Of a DNA stretch of 64,000 nucleotides, positions 18,170 to 27,101 are shown in pieces. The stretch spans positions 62,001-126,000 of the forward strand of contig JAEZJF010000026.1 in NCBI GenBank assembly GCA_023415825.1, written 5' to 3'. Both the position numbers and the translations under genes were made by a program. The notes below the pieces were generated by a model. That model was given only the letters and a program-made list of their open reading frames with translations, did no database searches and was not told where the DNA came from. This DNA is from Bacillota bacterium. GTDB taxonomy: Bacteria; Bacillota; Clostridia; DSM-8532. Every line of letters starts with the position of its first letter. The first letter of the stretch is position 1.

Positions 18170-19855
18170 ATGAATTTAGCTGACATCAGGAAATCCTTTA
18201 AAAGCCTTAAAGGCTCATTTTTTCAGCTATTCATCATCCTCATTGTTTTTATTTTGACTAGCCTCTTTGTGGGACTCTATGACGGATTTTTTAAATTTAA
18301 TGAATTATTATCAGTCAACAGGATTTTACATTATGTTTTAACTTTTGTGTCCATACTGATCTCTTCATCTATTTTCATTGTAGTCTTTTTTACCCATCCT
18401 CAGGTAAGGGATAGCAAGATATTGATAGCAGGCTTAACTTTCCTGACGGTATGTATTTTGGATTGGCTTCATGTTTTCAGCTCGCTGGGCTACTGCTTGC
18501 TTGAACAACCGAGGTATCAAGGTGATCAAACCATACTTCTATGGTTTGCTTCGCGGATTTTTAATGTGATTGGCTTTAGCTCTCTGGTCATATTAAAGCC
18601 GAAACCCAACAAAGTTATTAAAAGACGTTATCTAACTCTGATTGTTATAATAGCTGTCTTCATCAGTATCGCCTTAATCTCCTGGACGCCCTTATATCAA
18701 TTCAATCTAATGGATTCACAGGGGCTAACTTTTGCTGGACTTGCAACCATATCCATCATAGCCCTCGTGTATATTTTTGCCTTCTACCGTTCTGCAAGAA
18801 AATATAAAGACACTCACGACAGTCTCTATAACGTTTTGTCTTACGCTTTCCTGCTTATGTTCCTGAGTGAAGTGACCATGATAAATATTGTGAGCATCTA
18901 TGATCTATGGAGCATCTTGAGCCATTTTTATCAATTAGCCTCATATGTGCTTTTGTTTCATGTTTTTTATGTTAAGACTATCCAAAGACCGTATGTTTTA
19001 CTATCCCAGGCCAAGGAAGAGCTTAATGTTTATTTGGCTGAACTGGATGAATTGGTGGATAAGCGCACCACAGAATTGCGATGCATCAATGAAAAGCTAC
19101 TGGCTGATCAGGAAATTGCACGGGGCATGCAATTGTCCATGCTTCCATCGATCTTGCCCAGGAACGAATATGTTGCTTTTTCTTCGGGCTATGTACCGGC
19201 GGAAAAATTAAGCGGAGACTTCTACAATGTCTTTAGAATCGATGATGAACGCTTTGGCTTATGCATCGGGGATGTTTCCGGTCATGGGGTATCGGCTGCC
19301 ATGCTTTCGATTTTTACCTTTCAAAAAATGCAATCCCTCATGGAAGAAATGGGCGGGGAAGGGATGGCCATACCCTCGCTGGTTCTCAAGCAGCTATATG
19401 ACTCCTTTAACGCAGCCAATTTTAATGATGATATGTATATTGTCATGCTTTATGGTGTTTTTAATATCCAAACCGGCATATTATCTTATGCATCGGGAGG
19501 CCTAAATACCATACCTTTAAGAATACGGCCAGATGGCTCGATCCAGGAGCTTGATAATGACGGTTTTGCTATCTGTAAGCTGGGAGATCTCTTGAAGCCT
19601 AAATTTGTCAACCATCAGGTCTTGCTGTTTCCGGGAGATAAATTGGTTCTTTATACAGATGGTTTAACGGATGCGAGAAATGCCATGAACGAAGAATATA
19701 CACTTAAACGACTGAAAGAAATGATTCTGAAATACTATAAATGGGGAATGGATCACCTTACTGAGGCCATTCTCCGCGATATCAAGCATTTTACCGGTAA
19801 AAAGCCGGCTGATGATATTACCGTGTTAGCGGTTGATGTTTTGCCACCTTTTTAA
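18170..19855 (+). CDS. Membrane sensor SpoIIE-type serine phosphatase (MASE3-like)
   Basis: Residues 1-265 hold about eight hydrophobic helices arranged like a MASE3 membrane sensor. A short coiled linker (LSQAKEELNVYLAELDELVD) follows, then a PP2C/SpoIIE phosphatase domain with metal-binding Asp residues in LSGDFYNVF, CIGDVSGHGVSAAML and DGLTDARN. SpoIIE-like phosphatases usually act on anti-anti-sigma proteins in partner-switching networks. No STAS or anti-sigma gene is adjacent, so the target is unknown. GGAGGATAAGGAG precedes the ATG. It is distinct from the SpoIIE of the sporulation septum, which has another membrane region. Confidence 0.85.
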   Translation: MNLADIRKSFKSLKGSFFQLFIILIVFILTSLFVGLYDGFFKFNELLSVNRILHYVLTFVSILISSSIFIVVFFTHPQVRDSKILIAGLTFLTVCILDWLHVFSSLGYCLLEQPRYQGDQTILLWFASRIFNVIGFSSLVILKPKPNKVIKRRYLTLIVIIAVFISIALISWTPLYQFNLMDSQGLTFAGLATISIIALVYIFAFYRSARKYKDTHDSLYNVLSYAFLLMFLSEVTMINIVSIYDLWSILSHFYQLASYVLLFHVFYVKTIQRPYVLLSQAKEELNVYLAELDELVDKRTTELRCINEKLLADQEIARGMQLSMLPSILPRNEYVAFSSGYVPAEKLSGDFYNVFRIDDERFGLCIGDVSGHGVSAAMLSIFTFQKMQSLMEEMGGEGMAIPSLVLKQLYDSFNAANFNDDMYIVMLYGVFNIQTGILSYASGGLNTIPLRIRPDGSIQELDNDGFAICKLGDLLKPKFVNHQVLLFPGDKLVLYTDGLTDARNAMNEEYTLKRLKEMILKYYKWGMDHLTEAILRDIKHFTGKKPADDITVLAVDVLPPF

Positions 19856-19890
19856 GGCCATTTGTCGCAATACGGGCCCTATGAACCTTG

Positions 19891-19919
19891 TTGTACAAAC
19901 AGCCAATATATGCTAAAAT
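19891..19919 (+). promoter_or_regulatory. Candidate sigma-A promoter of the PrsW-like gene
   Basis: TTGTAC and TAAAAT are spaced by exactly 17 bases, with the ATG about 50 bases further on. A TGC extension precedes the -10. Confidence 0.55.
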
Positions 19920-19970
19920 GATACGTAATTATTTGGTAAAGGCTTTAATTCCTAAGGTGGAGGGAAAAAA

Positions 19971-21407
19971 ATGAATATCAGCAATTCAAAGACCAAATTG
20001 GGGTTGTGGCTATCAACCTTTATTTCTATTATCGGCCTCATTTTAATTGTTCTTATTTCATATATCGTGGAAAAGACTCTGGATCCTAATATCAACCGGG
20101 GTACGCTAACCCTTATATCCGTTATTATCGCAATCATTCCTCCGCTTTTATGGCTTTCTATTTTCTATCGGCAGGATCGGCTGAATCCGGAGCCCAAGAG
20201 CTTTGTGTTTAAAACGCTTTTGTTGGGAGCTTTAGTCCAGAAGGCCATCTATACTCCCATCCTTTCGCTTGTATTTCCTGCCGTCAATACCGGAATCACA
20301 GCCAAAACCAGGGACTATGTCATCACCATTATTCTGGTCGCTGTCATACAGGAAGCGACTAAGCTTTTGTCAGTCCGGTACAGTATTTATCCCAGTAAGG
20401 AATTTGATGAAAAAATTGACGGTATTATTTATGGCTCGGCCTTGGGTCTTGGATTTGCCGCAATGACCAGCATTGATAATATTCTGTCAACGGGTGGTGC
20501 ATTACTTTCCAATGTGACCTCGCTGGTAGTCATAGAAACCTTTGCCCATGCAAGTATTACAGGCTTAAGCTGCTATATTCTGGGCGTATCCAAACAAAAG
20601 AAATTTAATATTCTAAGGCTTCCCGCTGCTTTGATTCTGGCTTCAGCTCTTAATGCCATAACACAGCTTCTATTGAATGCTGTTACACGAAATGGCTTTA
20701 AGGTTAATTACATATTGGGGCTTATACCGGCTGCGATTGTAGCTGTTCTGGTCTTTGCAGTGCTTGTTTTTATTTCTTCCCGCAATGAAAAGGAAGGATC
20801 CGTTCAAGCTGAAACCCTTGAGCCTAAAAAGGCTTTTTTGGGAGCTGTTCCGGTATGGGCAATTCTGATTCTGACTCTGGTCATAAGCTTTTTTGTAGGT
20901 CATTCAACACAAAAGAGCACAGAATATAGAGTAGATAATACGATTAACATTAAATACCCATCAAATTGGATTGAGTTTAAGAGTGAAAATGACTTATTCA
21001 AAGCGGCTAATATGCTTAAGGGCGGCGGACAGGAATTTGTCAGCGTTAAAAAGCTTCCGCTTTCAAGCATGATGAGTGTTGAAACAAATTCGGAGGATGA
21101 AATACTGCAAAATGCCGCTGCAGCCTGGTCAATCAAGGCTGGTATGAGCCATAGATTCTATCAGGCAGAAAAAGGTTATTTTCTTAATGCTAACGGTAAA
21201 GAAACTTATGTCATAGACTATTTATATATTGACAATAGCCAATCAAAGCTTGGGGATACACTCAAGCCTGACATAGGCTATGGCAGAGATGTACTCAGCG
21301 TTATAGGCGATGAGCTCTATATTATTACTCTTTCCGCAGATTATGAAAGGTACATAAACGATCGTAATGCTCTGAGTGAGATCCAATATGCATTTTTAGG
21401 GAAATGA
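19971..21407 (+). CDS. PrsW-family intramembrane metalloprotease with extra C-terminal domain
   Basis: Residues 1-310 are polytopic, with about nine helices, and contain the PrsW/CPBP-type motifs: the Glu pair in VIQEATKLLSVRY, IDGIIYGSALGLGFA, and the His in TFAHASITGLSCY. PrsW of Bacillus cleaves the anti-sigma factor RsiW. Here a further helix near residue 305 is followed by about 150 extracytoplasmic residues beginning YPSNWIEFKSE, which resembles surface domains of unknown role and is not part of the minimal enzyme. No anti-sigma gene is adjacent. It forms a likely transcript with the following lipoprotein protease. Confidence 0.85.
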   Translation: MNISNSKTKLGLWLSTFISIIGLILIVLISYIVEKTLDPNINRGTLTLISVIIAIIPPLLWLSIFYRQDRLNPEPKSFVFKTLLLGALVQKAIYTPILSLVFPAVNTGITAKTRDYVITIILVAVIQEATKLLSVRYSIYPSKEFDEKIDGIIYGSALGLGFAAMTSIDNILSTGGALLSNVTSLVVIETFAHASITGLSCYILGVSKQKKFNILRLPAALILASALNAITQLLLNAVTRNGFKVNYILGLIPAAIVAVLVFAVLVFISSRNEKEGSVQAETLEPKKAFLGAVPVWAILILTLVISFFVGHSTQKSTEYRVDNTINIKYPSNWIEFKSENDLFKAANMLKGGGQEFVSVKKLPLSSMMSVETNSEDEILQNAAAAWSIKAGMSHRFYQAEKGYFLNANGKETYVIDYLYIDNSQSKLGDTLKPDIGYGRDVLSVIGDELYIITLSADYERYINDRNALSEIQYAFLGK

Positions 21408-21442
21408 CGGCTTATCGGAAATAGTAGATAGGAGTGTTTAAG

Positions 21443-22879
21443 ATGTTGAAGATGAATTTAATAAAACAAAAGCGCATTATCCTGGCCGTCATACTCATGA
21501 TGGCAATGATATTTACCTCCTGTTCCATGAGAAAGGAAGATGATACCCCTCCCACAGCCCCTCTTCTTACCGTATCAAGTGTGGATAAGGATGCTGTCAC
21601 CTTGGCTTGGAGTGAAAGCTATGATGATGAAGGCATTGATGTCTATAAGCTTTATAGGAATGATGAGGTACTGGCTAAGGTTGGCAAGACTGAGTACAAG
21701 GATGAAGATGTTAAATCAGGTGAAGAATACGAATACTACGTCGTAGCCTATGATGATGCAGGCAACCGTTCTTCAAAGAGCGTCAAACAGCGGGTTAAGG
21801 TAACCGATCAGGTTGCTGCAGATCCAAAAGGAGACCCTAAGTCCGCTCTCAATATTCAAAAGCTTTCCAGATCTACTATCAAGCTTTATATGCTGGATAA
21901 TGATCTCAATATTATTGGTATGGGTTCGGGTACTATTATCGACAAGGAAGGATACATACTTACCAACTACCATTGTGTCGGTACTAATAAGGGCCTTAAC
22001 AACGATGAGGGGTATGTGGCAATTGCCATAACCGATGATATTAAAAAGAATATTCAGCCCCAATATATGGCGCAGTATAGGAGCGGCGTAGAAGAATTGG
22101 ACCTGGCTGTAGTTAAAATCGTAACCGACCTTAACTGGAATCAGGTATTGGCTAAAGATTTAAATCTTGTCCCTGCCAAAATAAGCGATTCAGATGGGGT
22201 AGAGCTTGGTGATGTCATCAATATTCTGGGATATCCAGGTGTTGGAGGCGAAACCATTACCTTCACTGCCGGTCATGTATCAGGATTTTTAGATGATAAC
22301 AATGACGATGAAGTCGATTGGATCAAAACCGACGCCGTAGTCAATCATGGCAATAGCGGTGGTACGGCTGTTAATCAAAGCGGCGAGATGATTGGTGTTC
22401 CAACGGCCAAACAAGTTGGAGAAGATAATGATGTCATGTTCTATTTGAAGCCTGTCAATCAAGCTCTTTCCATTATAAAAAATGCCTATGCTCAGGGCGA
22501 TAAGCCAAACTTGCCCGAACCAGGCACTCCCACTCCTGCTCCTTCTGAGAATGGAGTGATAGACGTTTATGGACGGATTGTGGACGCGCTTACTATGGAA
22601 GCCATTCCTGGAGCAGCCTTTGTTGTTCTGAAAGAGGGTGTTACCCTGGAAGCCTTCGTCAATGATCCTCAGGACAGCATGATTCTGGCTTATGGTGAGG
22701 CTGATGCAGATGGTGCCTTTGTCTGCTATGATATACCCAAGGGCTCGGCTTATTCAGTGATCGTGGGAGCAGATGGCTATACTCCCATTGCGGAAGATAA
22801 TGCTTTGGATGTCCCGGCCGACTGGGAAGACGATATGGATATGGGAGATATTTACCTCGAAACAGCGCAGAAAAAGTAA
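21443..22879 (+). CDS. Lipoprotein trypsin-like serine protease with Fn3 and carboxypeptidase-regulatory-like domains
   Basis: The signal peptide ends in lipobox FTSC (Cys27), predicting a lipid-anchored surface protein. A fibronectin type III domain (VTLAWSESYDDEGIDVYKLY) is followed by a trypsin-like domain with His in ILTNYHCVG, Asp in ELDLAVVKI and Ser in VNHGNSGGTAV, an intact triad. A Pro-rich linker leads to a C-terminal beta domain resembling carboxypeptidase regulatory repeats (VYGRIVDALTMEAIPGA). DegP-like PDZ domains are absent. The ATG at 21443 is 8 bases after AGGAG; a GTG at 21434 lies inside that site. Confidence 0.88.
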   Translation: MLKMNLIKQKRIILAVILMMAMIFTSCSMRKEDDTPPTAPLLTVSSVDKDAVTLAWSESYDDEGIDVYKLYRNDEVLAKVGKTEYKDEDVKSGEEYEYYVVAYDDAGNRSSKSVKQRVKVTDQVAADPKGDPKSALNIQKLSRSTIKLYMLDNDLNIIGMGSGTIIDKEGYILTNYHCVGTNKGLNNDEGYVAIAITDDIKKNIQPQYMAQYRSGVEELDLAVVKIVTDLNWNQVLAKDLNLVPAKISDSDGVELGDVINILGYPGVGGETITFTAGHVSGFLDDNNDDEVDWIKTDAVVNHGNSGGTAVNQSGEMIGVPTAKQVGEDNDVMFYLKPVNQALSIIKNAYAQGDKPNLPEPGTPTPAPSENGVIDVYGRIVDALTMEAIPGAAFVVLKEGVTLEAFVNDPQDSMILAYGEADADGAFVCYDIPKGSAYSVIVGADGYTPIAEDNALDVPADWEDDMDMGDIYLETAQKK

Positions 22880-22912
22880 AAGGGTTTTGTCACTAAAAGA
22901 ACATGTAGTGTT

Positions 22913-22952
22913 AAAGGCGATGGAATTTTGTAAAGATTCTTCGCCTTTTTTA
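22913..22952 (+). terminator. Terminator after the serine protease gene
   Basis: AAAGGCGA pairs with TCGCCTTT; GGAAT/ATTC extends the stem; a T run follows. Confidence 0.8.
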
Positions 22953-22985
22953 ATATGAAAAGCAAAGCAGCAAAGAAAAAGGCTC

Positions 22986-23015
22986 TTTACAATTCACCAT
23001 TAGCGATGCTATAAT
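22986..23015 (+). promoter_or_regulatory. Promoter of the tRNA-Val gene
   Basis: TTTACA and a perfect TATAAT are separated by 18 bases, 20 bases before the tRNA. Confidence 0.65.
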
Positions 23016-23034
23016 AGTTTCACTGCAGTGATAT

Positions 23035-23110
23035 GGGCGATTAACTCAGTTGGTAGAGTGTCACTTTGACGTAGTGAAAGTCAGGGATTCGAGTTCCTTA
23101 TCGCCCACCA
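23035..23110 (+). tRNA. tRNA-Val (anticodon GAC)
   Basis: The cloverleaf is complete. The acceptor stem GGGCGAT pairs with ATCGCCC, the D-arm contains AGTTGGTAGA, the anticodon stem TCACT/AGTGA encloses the loop TTGACGT (anticodon GAC), and the T-arm has AGGGATTCGAGTTCCTT. The discriminator A is followed by an encoded CCA. It stands alone with its own promoter and terminator. Confidence 0.95.
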
Positions 23111-23113
23111 TAC

Positions 23114-23145
23114 AAAAACCCGGTACATTATGTATCGGGTTTTTG
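23114..23145 (+). terminator. Terminator after tRNA-Val
   Basis: AAAACCCGGTAC and GTATCGGGTTTT form a stem with a small loop and a T run directly after the tRNA 3' end. Confidence 0.9.
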
Positions 23146-23290
23146 TCAATCTGTCCAGTTTTTTCAAAGGTGCCATGTAAATATGCTTTCCGGCTTGTAT
23201 TTTTACGCTGTTCCTTTATAATTTATTTATGTTTTGATTATTAGGTTAAAATAATATCTGTATAAACAATTTTGAAAGGTGGAGTGAGTT

Positions 23291-24826
23291 TTGAATCATG
23301 AGTTAATACTCGTGCTGGACTTTGGGGGGCAATATAATCAGCTCATAGCACGAAGAGTTAGAGAAGCCAATGTTTATTGCGAGGTATTGCCGTACAATTC
23401 ATCAATAGAAAAGATAAAGGAAAAATCTCCGAAGGGTATCATCTTTACCGGAGGCCCTGCGTCCGTTTTAGATGAAAATGCACCCAAATGTGCTGAGGAA
23501 GTTTTCAAGCTGGGTATCCCGGTTCTTGGCATTTGTTACGGCATGCAGCTTATGAGTGTCATGCTGGGGGGAGAGGTTACCCGGGCCCACAATAGAGAAT
23601 ATGGAAAGATCAATATTAATTTAAGTGATAATAATATCCTTTTTTCGGGTATTGAAAAAGAAACAAGCTGCTGGATGAGTCATACCTACCACGTGAGCAA
23701 GCTTCCCGAGGGATTTAAGGGTATCGCAAGCTCCGAAAACTGTCCCATTTCCGCCATGGCAGATGATAATAGAAAATTCTATGCCGTACAATTTCATCCT
23801 GAGGTTTTGCATACACCCAGAGGAAAGGAAATTGTTCACAACTTTCTTTTTAGGGTCTGTGGTCTTAAGGGCGATTGGAAAATGAATTCCTTTGTGGAAG
23901 AATCCGTAATGACTATTCGTGAGAAAGTGGGGAACAAGAAGGTGCTCTGCGCTCTTTCAGGGGGTGTGGATTCTTCTGTTGCGGCAGCCATGATCCATCG
24001 GGCTGTTGGTGATCAGCTTACCTGTATCTTTGTTGATCATGGCCTTCTTCGAAAAAATGAAGGGGATCAGGTGGAGGAGGTCTTTAGAAAACAGTTTAAT
24101 ATCAATCTCATCAGAGTTGATGCGGAGGACCGCTTTTTAGAGCGCCTAAAGGATGTCAGCGACCCAGAAACCAAACGCAAAATTATTGGTGAAGAGTTCA
24201 TCCGCGTCTTTGAGGATGAGGCAAAAAAGATCGGACATGTTGATTTTCTTGTTCAGGGTACCATCTATCCCGATGTCATTGAAAGTGGCACAGGTGATGC
24301 CGCCGTTATTAAAAGCCATCACAATGTGGGCGGTCTTCCCGACTATGTGGACTTTGAAGAAATTATTGAGCCCTTGAGGAATCTCTTTAAGGATGAGGTG
24401 CGTAGGGCCGGGCTTGAGCTTGGGCTTCCGGAGCATCTTGTTTGGCGTCAGCCGTTTCCTGGACCTGGACTTGCCATAAGGGTTATTGGCGATATCACCA
24501 AGGACAAGCTCAACCTTTTACGGGAAGCGGATTTCATTTTCCGTGACGAAATTGCGAAAGCGGGCCTGGAAAGAGATATCAATCAGTACTTCACTGTTCT
24601 GACCAATATGAGAAGTGTCGGTGTTATGGGAGATGAAAGAACCTATGACTATACCTTAGCCCTGCGTGCCGTCACAACAACCGATTTCATGACTGCAGAC
24701 TGGGCAAGGCTTCCTTACGACCTTTTGGAGCGCGTTTCCAACAGAATCGTCAATGAAGTGGGGCACATTAACCGGATCGTTTATGACATCACTAGTAAGC
24801 CACCCTCAACCATTGAGTGGGAATAG
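23291..24826 (+). CDS. guaA: GMP synthase (glutamine-hydrolysing)
   Basis: GuaA converts XMP to GMP with ATP and glutamine. The class I amidotransferase domain (GICYGMQLMSVMLGG, catalytic Cys; QFHPEVLHT, His and Glu) covers residues 1-190. The PP-loop ATP pyrophosphatase (LCALSGGVDSSVAAAM) starts near residue 218, and the dimerisation domain ends in PSTIEWE. Its 511 residues are normal. It starts at TTG after AGGTGGAG. No purine riboswitch is visible in the leader. The last 11 bases before the end of the stop codon, GAGTGGGAATA, match the attachment core I recall for Tn5801-type elements, and a near copy lies 2.3 kb downstream. Confidence 0.97.
   Translation: MNHELILVLDFGGQYNQLIARRVREANVYCEVLPYNSSIEKIKEKSPKGIIFTGGPASVLDENAPKCAEEVFKLGIPVLGICYGMQLMSVMLGGEVTRAHNREYGKININLSDNNILFSGIEKETSCWMSHTYHVSKLPEGFKGIASSENCPISAMADDNRKFYAVQFHPEVLHTPRGKEIVHNFLFRVCGLKGDWKMNSFVEESVMTIREKVGNKKVLCALSGGVDSSVAAAMIHRAVGDQLTCIFVDHGLLRKNEGDQVEEVFRKQFNINLIRVDAEDRFLERLKDVSDPETKRKIIGEEFIRVFEDEAKKIGHVDFLVQGTIYPDVIESGTGDAAVIKSHHNVGGLPDYVDFEEIIEPLRNLFKDEVRRAGLELGLPEHLVWRQPFPGPGLAIRVIGDITKDKLNLLREADFIFRDEIAKAGLERDINQYFTVLTNMRSVGVMGDERTYDYTLALRAVTTTDFMTADWARLPYDLLERVSNRIVNEVGHINRIVYDITSKPPSTIEWE
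24815..24825 (+). other. Candidate attachment site, guaA-proximal copy
   Basis: GAGTGGGAATA codes for the final Glu-Trp-Glu of GuaA and the first two bases of its stop codon. The 3' end of guaA is a known integration site for Tn916-family elements such as Tn5801, whose core I recall as this same 11-mer. The partner copy is at 27084-27094 with one difference. Confidence 0.45.
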
Positions 24827-24983
24827 TATTGGTTAGGCTAACAAAACATTTGGGATTAAATAATCGTATAGTTTTAGAGTAAAATAAGCATTCTTATGTC
24901 CTAATCTATATAAATAAAAGGGCAGACACGGTCAATTATTTGTATGATTTTTATGATATACTTTTATGTAAAGAGGGACTAAC

Positions 24984-25907
24984 ATGCACTCATGGGAAGC
25001 TATACAAATAACCTTAAACTATATTGAGGAACATATTGATGAAGAAATAAAAATACAAGAACTGTCTAAAATTGCTGCGCTTTCTCTATTCTACTATCAG
25101 CGATTGTTCGCACGGTTAGTCAAAAAGCCGGTACGGGAGTATATCAAATTACGCCGGCTATCCCGCGCTTGCGATGCGCTTCGTAATAAGCAAAACCGGA
25201 TTAGAGATGTTACAGTAGATTATGGTTTTAGCAACCATGAAACTTTTACACGAGCTTTCAAGGATACTTATGGCATGACTCCAGCACAATACCGGAATAA
25301 GCCCGTGGTATTGGATAATTTTGACAAACCTGATTTAATGTTGAACTACGTTATGGTAGACGAGAATATACCACTGATCAGTGATGGGCTTGTTTTGGAA
25401 TATAGCCGAAAAACTCTTTATGAACCGATAAATTTTCTTGGAATAAAAGATTTTTATCACTTCAAGAGGGGTAAAATGCTTGGCGAAAGACCCGGTGTTT
25501 CCGAACCCGCTACTATTTGGGGCAGATTTTTCGATGTCTGTAAAGATATTCCGCGTATTCCTGGTGGACGTCTGCTTGGTGTTTCTTATCGTGGAGATGC
25601 ACCGGAAGGTTATTCAACTTATTTTGTCGGAGCGGAGATTGAACGTGGTACGGATTATTCTCGTTTTGCATACTGGGAATTGCCAGCGAGGGAATATGTC
25701 GTTTGTAGATTTGAGGCAGAAAACTTTGAACAGTTGTTCTCTTATGCTTCAGCTAAGGCAATGAAACACGCCCGGTTTTGGCTTAGGGAACACGGACTGA
25801 TGGCGGACGGTTTTTTCCCGGAGATATATTATCATGATTCATCCAAAATGGCGTATATGGAAATGTGGATTCCGTTTAGGCAACGCGAAAATGTAAATAA
25901 AATATAA
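24984..25907 (+). CDS. AraC-family regulator with GyrI-like effector domain
   Basis: Two helix-turn-helix units fill residues 1-110 (IKIQELSKIAALSLFYYQRL and the TVDYGFSNHETFTRAFKDTY block). A linker follows, then a GyrI/effector-binding-like domain (residues 140-300) ending MAYMEMWIPFRQ. This is the Rob/SoxS-like layout with the DNA-binding domain first. It probably senses a small hydrophobic ligand. It is AT-rich compared with guaA and lies in the segment between the two guaA-end copies. The oxidase-like gene follows after 20 bases and is a probable operon partner. Confidence 0.87.
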   Translation: MHSWEAIQITLNYIEEHIDEEIKIQELSKIAALSLFYYQRLFARLVKKPVREYIKLRRLSRACDALRNKQNRIRDVTVDYGFSNHETFTRAFKDTYGMTPAQYRNKPVVLDNFDKPDLMLNYVMVDENIPLISDGLVLEYSRKTLYEPINFLGIKDFYHFKRGKMLGERPGVSEPATIWGRFFDVCKDIPRIPGGRLLGVSYRGDAPEGYSTYFVGAEIERGTDYSRFAYWELPAREYVVCRFEAENFEQLFSYASAKAMKHARFWLREHGLMADGFFPEIYYHDSSKMAYMEMWIPFRQRENVNKI

Positions 25908-25927
25908 ATTGATTGGAGGAAAAACGA

Positions 25928-26419
25928 ATGAGTAAATACGAAGAAGGATTAAAGATAATCGAAGAAAGGTGTGGCAACAACAAGGATAATCTTATCTCAC
26001 TTGCAACTATTGCCACAGAACCAAGCGTTGATGGAAACCCTATACCCGTTGTTCGCGATGTAGACGCATATTATGAGGATTGTGCGTTTTATATTGTTAC
26101 ATATGCGAAGTCAAATAAAATGCTGCAAATAGCAAAAAACAAAGAAGTTGCATTTGCGGTTAACGCCGAGTGGTTTTCCGGTAACGGAATAGGTGAAAAT
26201 CTCGGTTGGGTATTAGACCCTAAAAACGCAGAATTAAGGACTAAACTTCGCAAAGTTTTTGCCGCATGGTACGATGAAGCGAATAATGAAAAGGATGAGA
26301 ATTGCTGTATTTTAGCAATTCACCTTACAAAAGGAACAGTAATTAAAGACCATCATGCTGTGCGTTATGATATGGACTTCTTAAATAAGATAGAAATTAA
26401 TGAAGGGAAAGTTTTATAA
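25928..26419 (+). CDS. Pyridoxamine 5'-phosphate oxidase-like flavoprotein
   Basis: A protein of about 163 residues with the split-barrel flavin-binding fold seen in small pyridoxamine phosphate oxidase-like proteins. Recognisable parts are LATIATEPSVDGNPIPVVRDV, AFYIVTYAKSNKMLQIAKN (each counted as separate strands) and the C-terminal strand CCILAIHLTKGTV. Members bind FMN, F420 or heme and few have a known substrate. The ATG at 25928 follows GGAGG; the in-frame TTG at 25913 overlaps that site. It is co-directional with the AraC gene and AT-rich. Confidence 0.75.
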   Translation: MSKYEEGLKIIEERCGNNKDNLISLATIATEPSVDGNPIPVVRDVDAYYEDCAFYIVTYAKSNKMLQIAKNKEVAFAVNAEWFSGNGIGENLGWVLDPKNAELRTKLRKVFAAWYDEANNEKDENCCILAIHLTKGTVIKDHHAVRYDMDFLNKIEINEGKVL

Positions 26420-26434
26420 AGCGTTAAGATAAAT

Positions 26435-27031
26435 ATGCAAGTAAGAGATAAAATAGCATTTGGCGGATACGAATGGCGCGTTTTTGACATACAAAACAAT
26501 GCAGCTTTGATAATAACCGAGGATATTATAGAACAGCGTGCTTACCATGACGCTTATAAAGATATAACATGGGCTGACTGCTCGTTACGAAAATATCTTA
26601 ACAGCGAGTTTTATGACAAATTCAACGCAATTGATAAATCAAGAATAATTCCGGTATTAAATAAAAACCCTGACAATCAGTGGTATGGGTCAAAAGGCGG
26701 GGCAGATACGCAGGACAGAATATTTTTATTAAGCATTGAAGAAGTAGTGTGCCAATATTTCGGTGATAGTAGTTCAAAACTGCTAAACCGAGGAAAAAAT
26801 CAAAAATATTGGTTTGAAAGAAAAGACGAAAACAATAATAAGCGAAGTGCTATGTTTAAAGGTGGATTATGGTGGTGGTGGCTTCGATCGCCCGGTCGCG
26901 TTAATGTAAAAGCTGTGTATATTCACGGTGACGGTAACATAGGTATCCAAGGAAATAACATATTGAAAGGCAACATCAGCGAAGGCGAATGTAAAGGCGG
27001 TGTTCGTCCCGCTCTGTGGTTGAAATTATAA
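26435..27031 (+). CDS. DUF6273 domain protein
   Basis: This 198-residue protein carries the features of DUF6273: an opening beta segment IAFGGYEWRVFDIQNN, the TWADCSLRKYLNSEFYDKF block, the cluster GGLWWWWLRSPG, and the ending GGVRPALWLKL. The domain is frequent in Clostridia, often in variable or secreted proteins, and has no established function. No signal peptide is present. A weak ribosome site (AAAGCGTTAAG) precedes the ATG. It is the last gene of the AT-rich segment; the guaA-like remnant begins 40 bases after it. Confidence 0.75.
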   Translation: MQVRDKIAFGGYEWRVFDIQNNAALIITEDIIEQRAYHDAYKDITWADCSLRKYLNSEFYDKFNAIDKSRIIPVLNKNPDNQWYGSKGGADTQDRIFLLSIEEVVCQYFGDSSSKLLNRGKNQKYWFERKDENNNKRSAMFKGGLWWWWLRSPGRVNVKAVYIHGDGNIGIQGNNILKGNISEGECKGGVRPALWLKL

Positions 27032-27071
27032 TCCGGATTATGACTAATAAGCATCAGTATTATACATATTG

Positions 27072-27095
27072 TTCTCTACCGTCGAGTGGGAGTAA
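27072..27095 (+). other. guaA 3'-end-like remnant and candidate second attachment site
   Basis: Read in frame, these bases give Phe-Ser-Thr-Val-Glu-Trp-Glu-stop, the same ending as GuaA (Ser-Thr-Ile-Glu-Trp-Glu-stop). Seventeen of 24 positions match the true end, and most differences are synonymous or Ile/Val, as expected for a homologous guaA end rather than a random match. The core GAGTGGGAGTA (27084-27094) differs from the guaA-proximal core by one base. Together the two copies frame the AraC, oxidase-like and DUF6273 genes. Confidence 0.5.
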
Positions 27096-27101
27096 TCAAC
27101 G

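Noticed and set aside
23146..23290. Purine riboswitch before guaA
   Set aside because: The conserved core and stems of the purine aptamer cannot be found in this leader.
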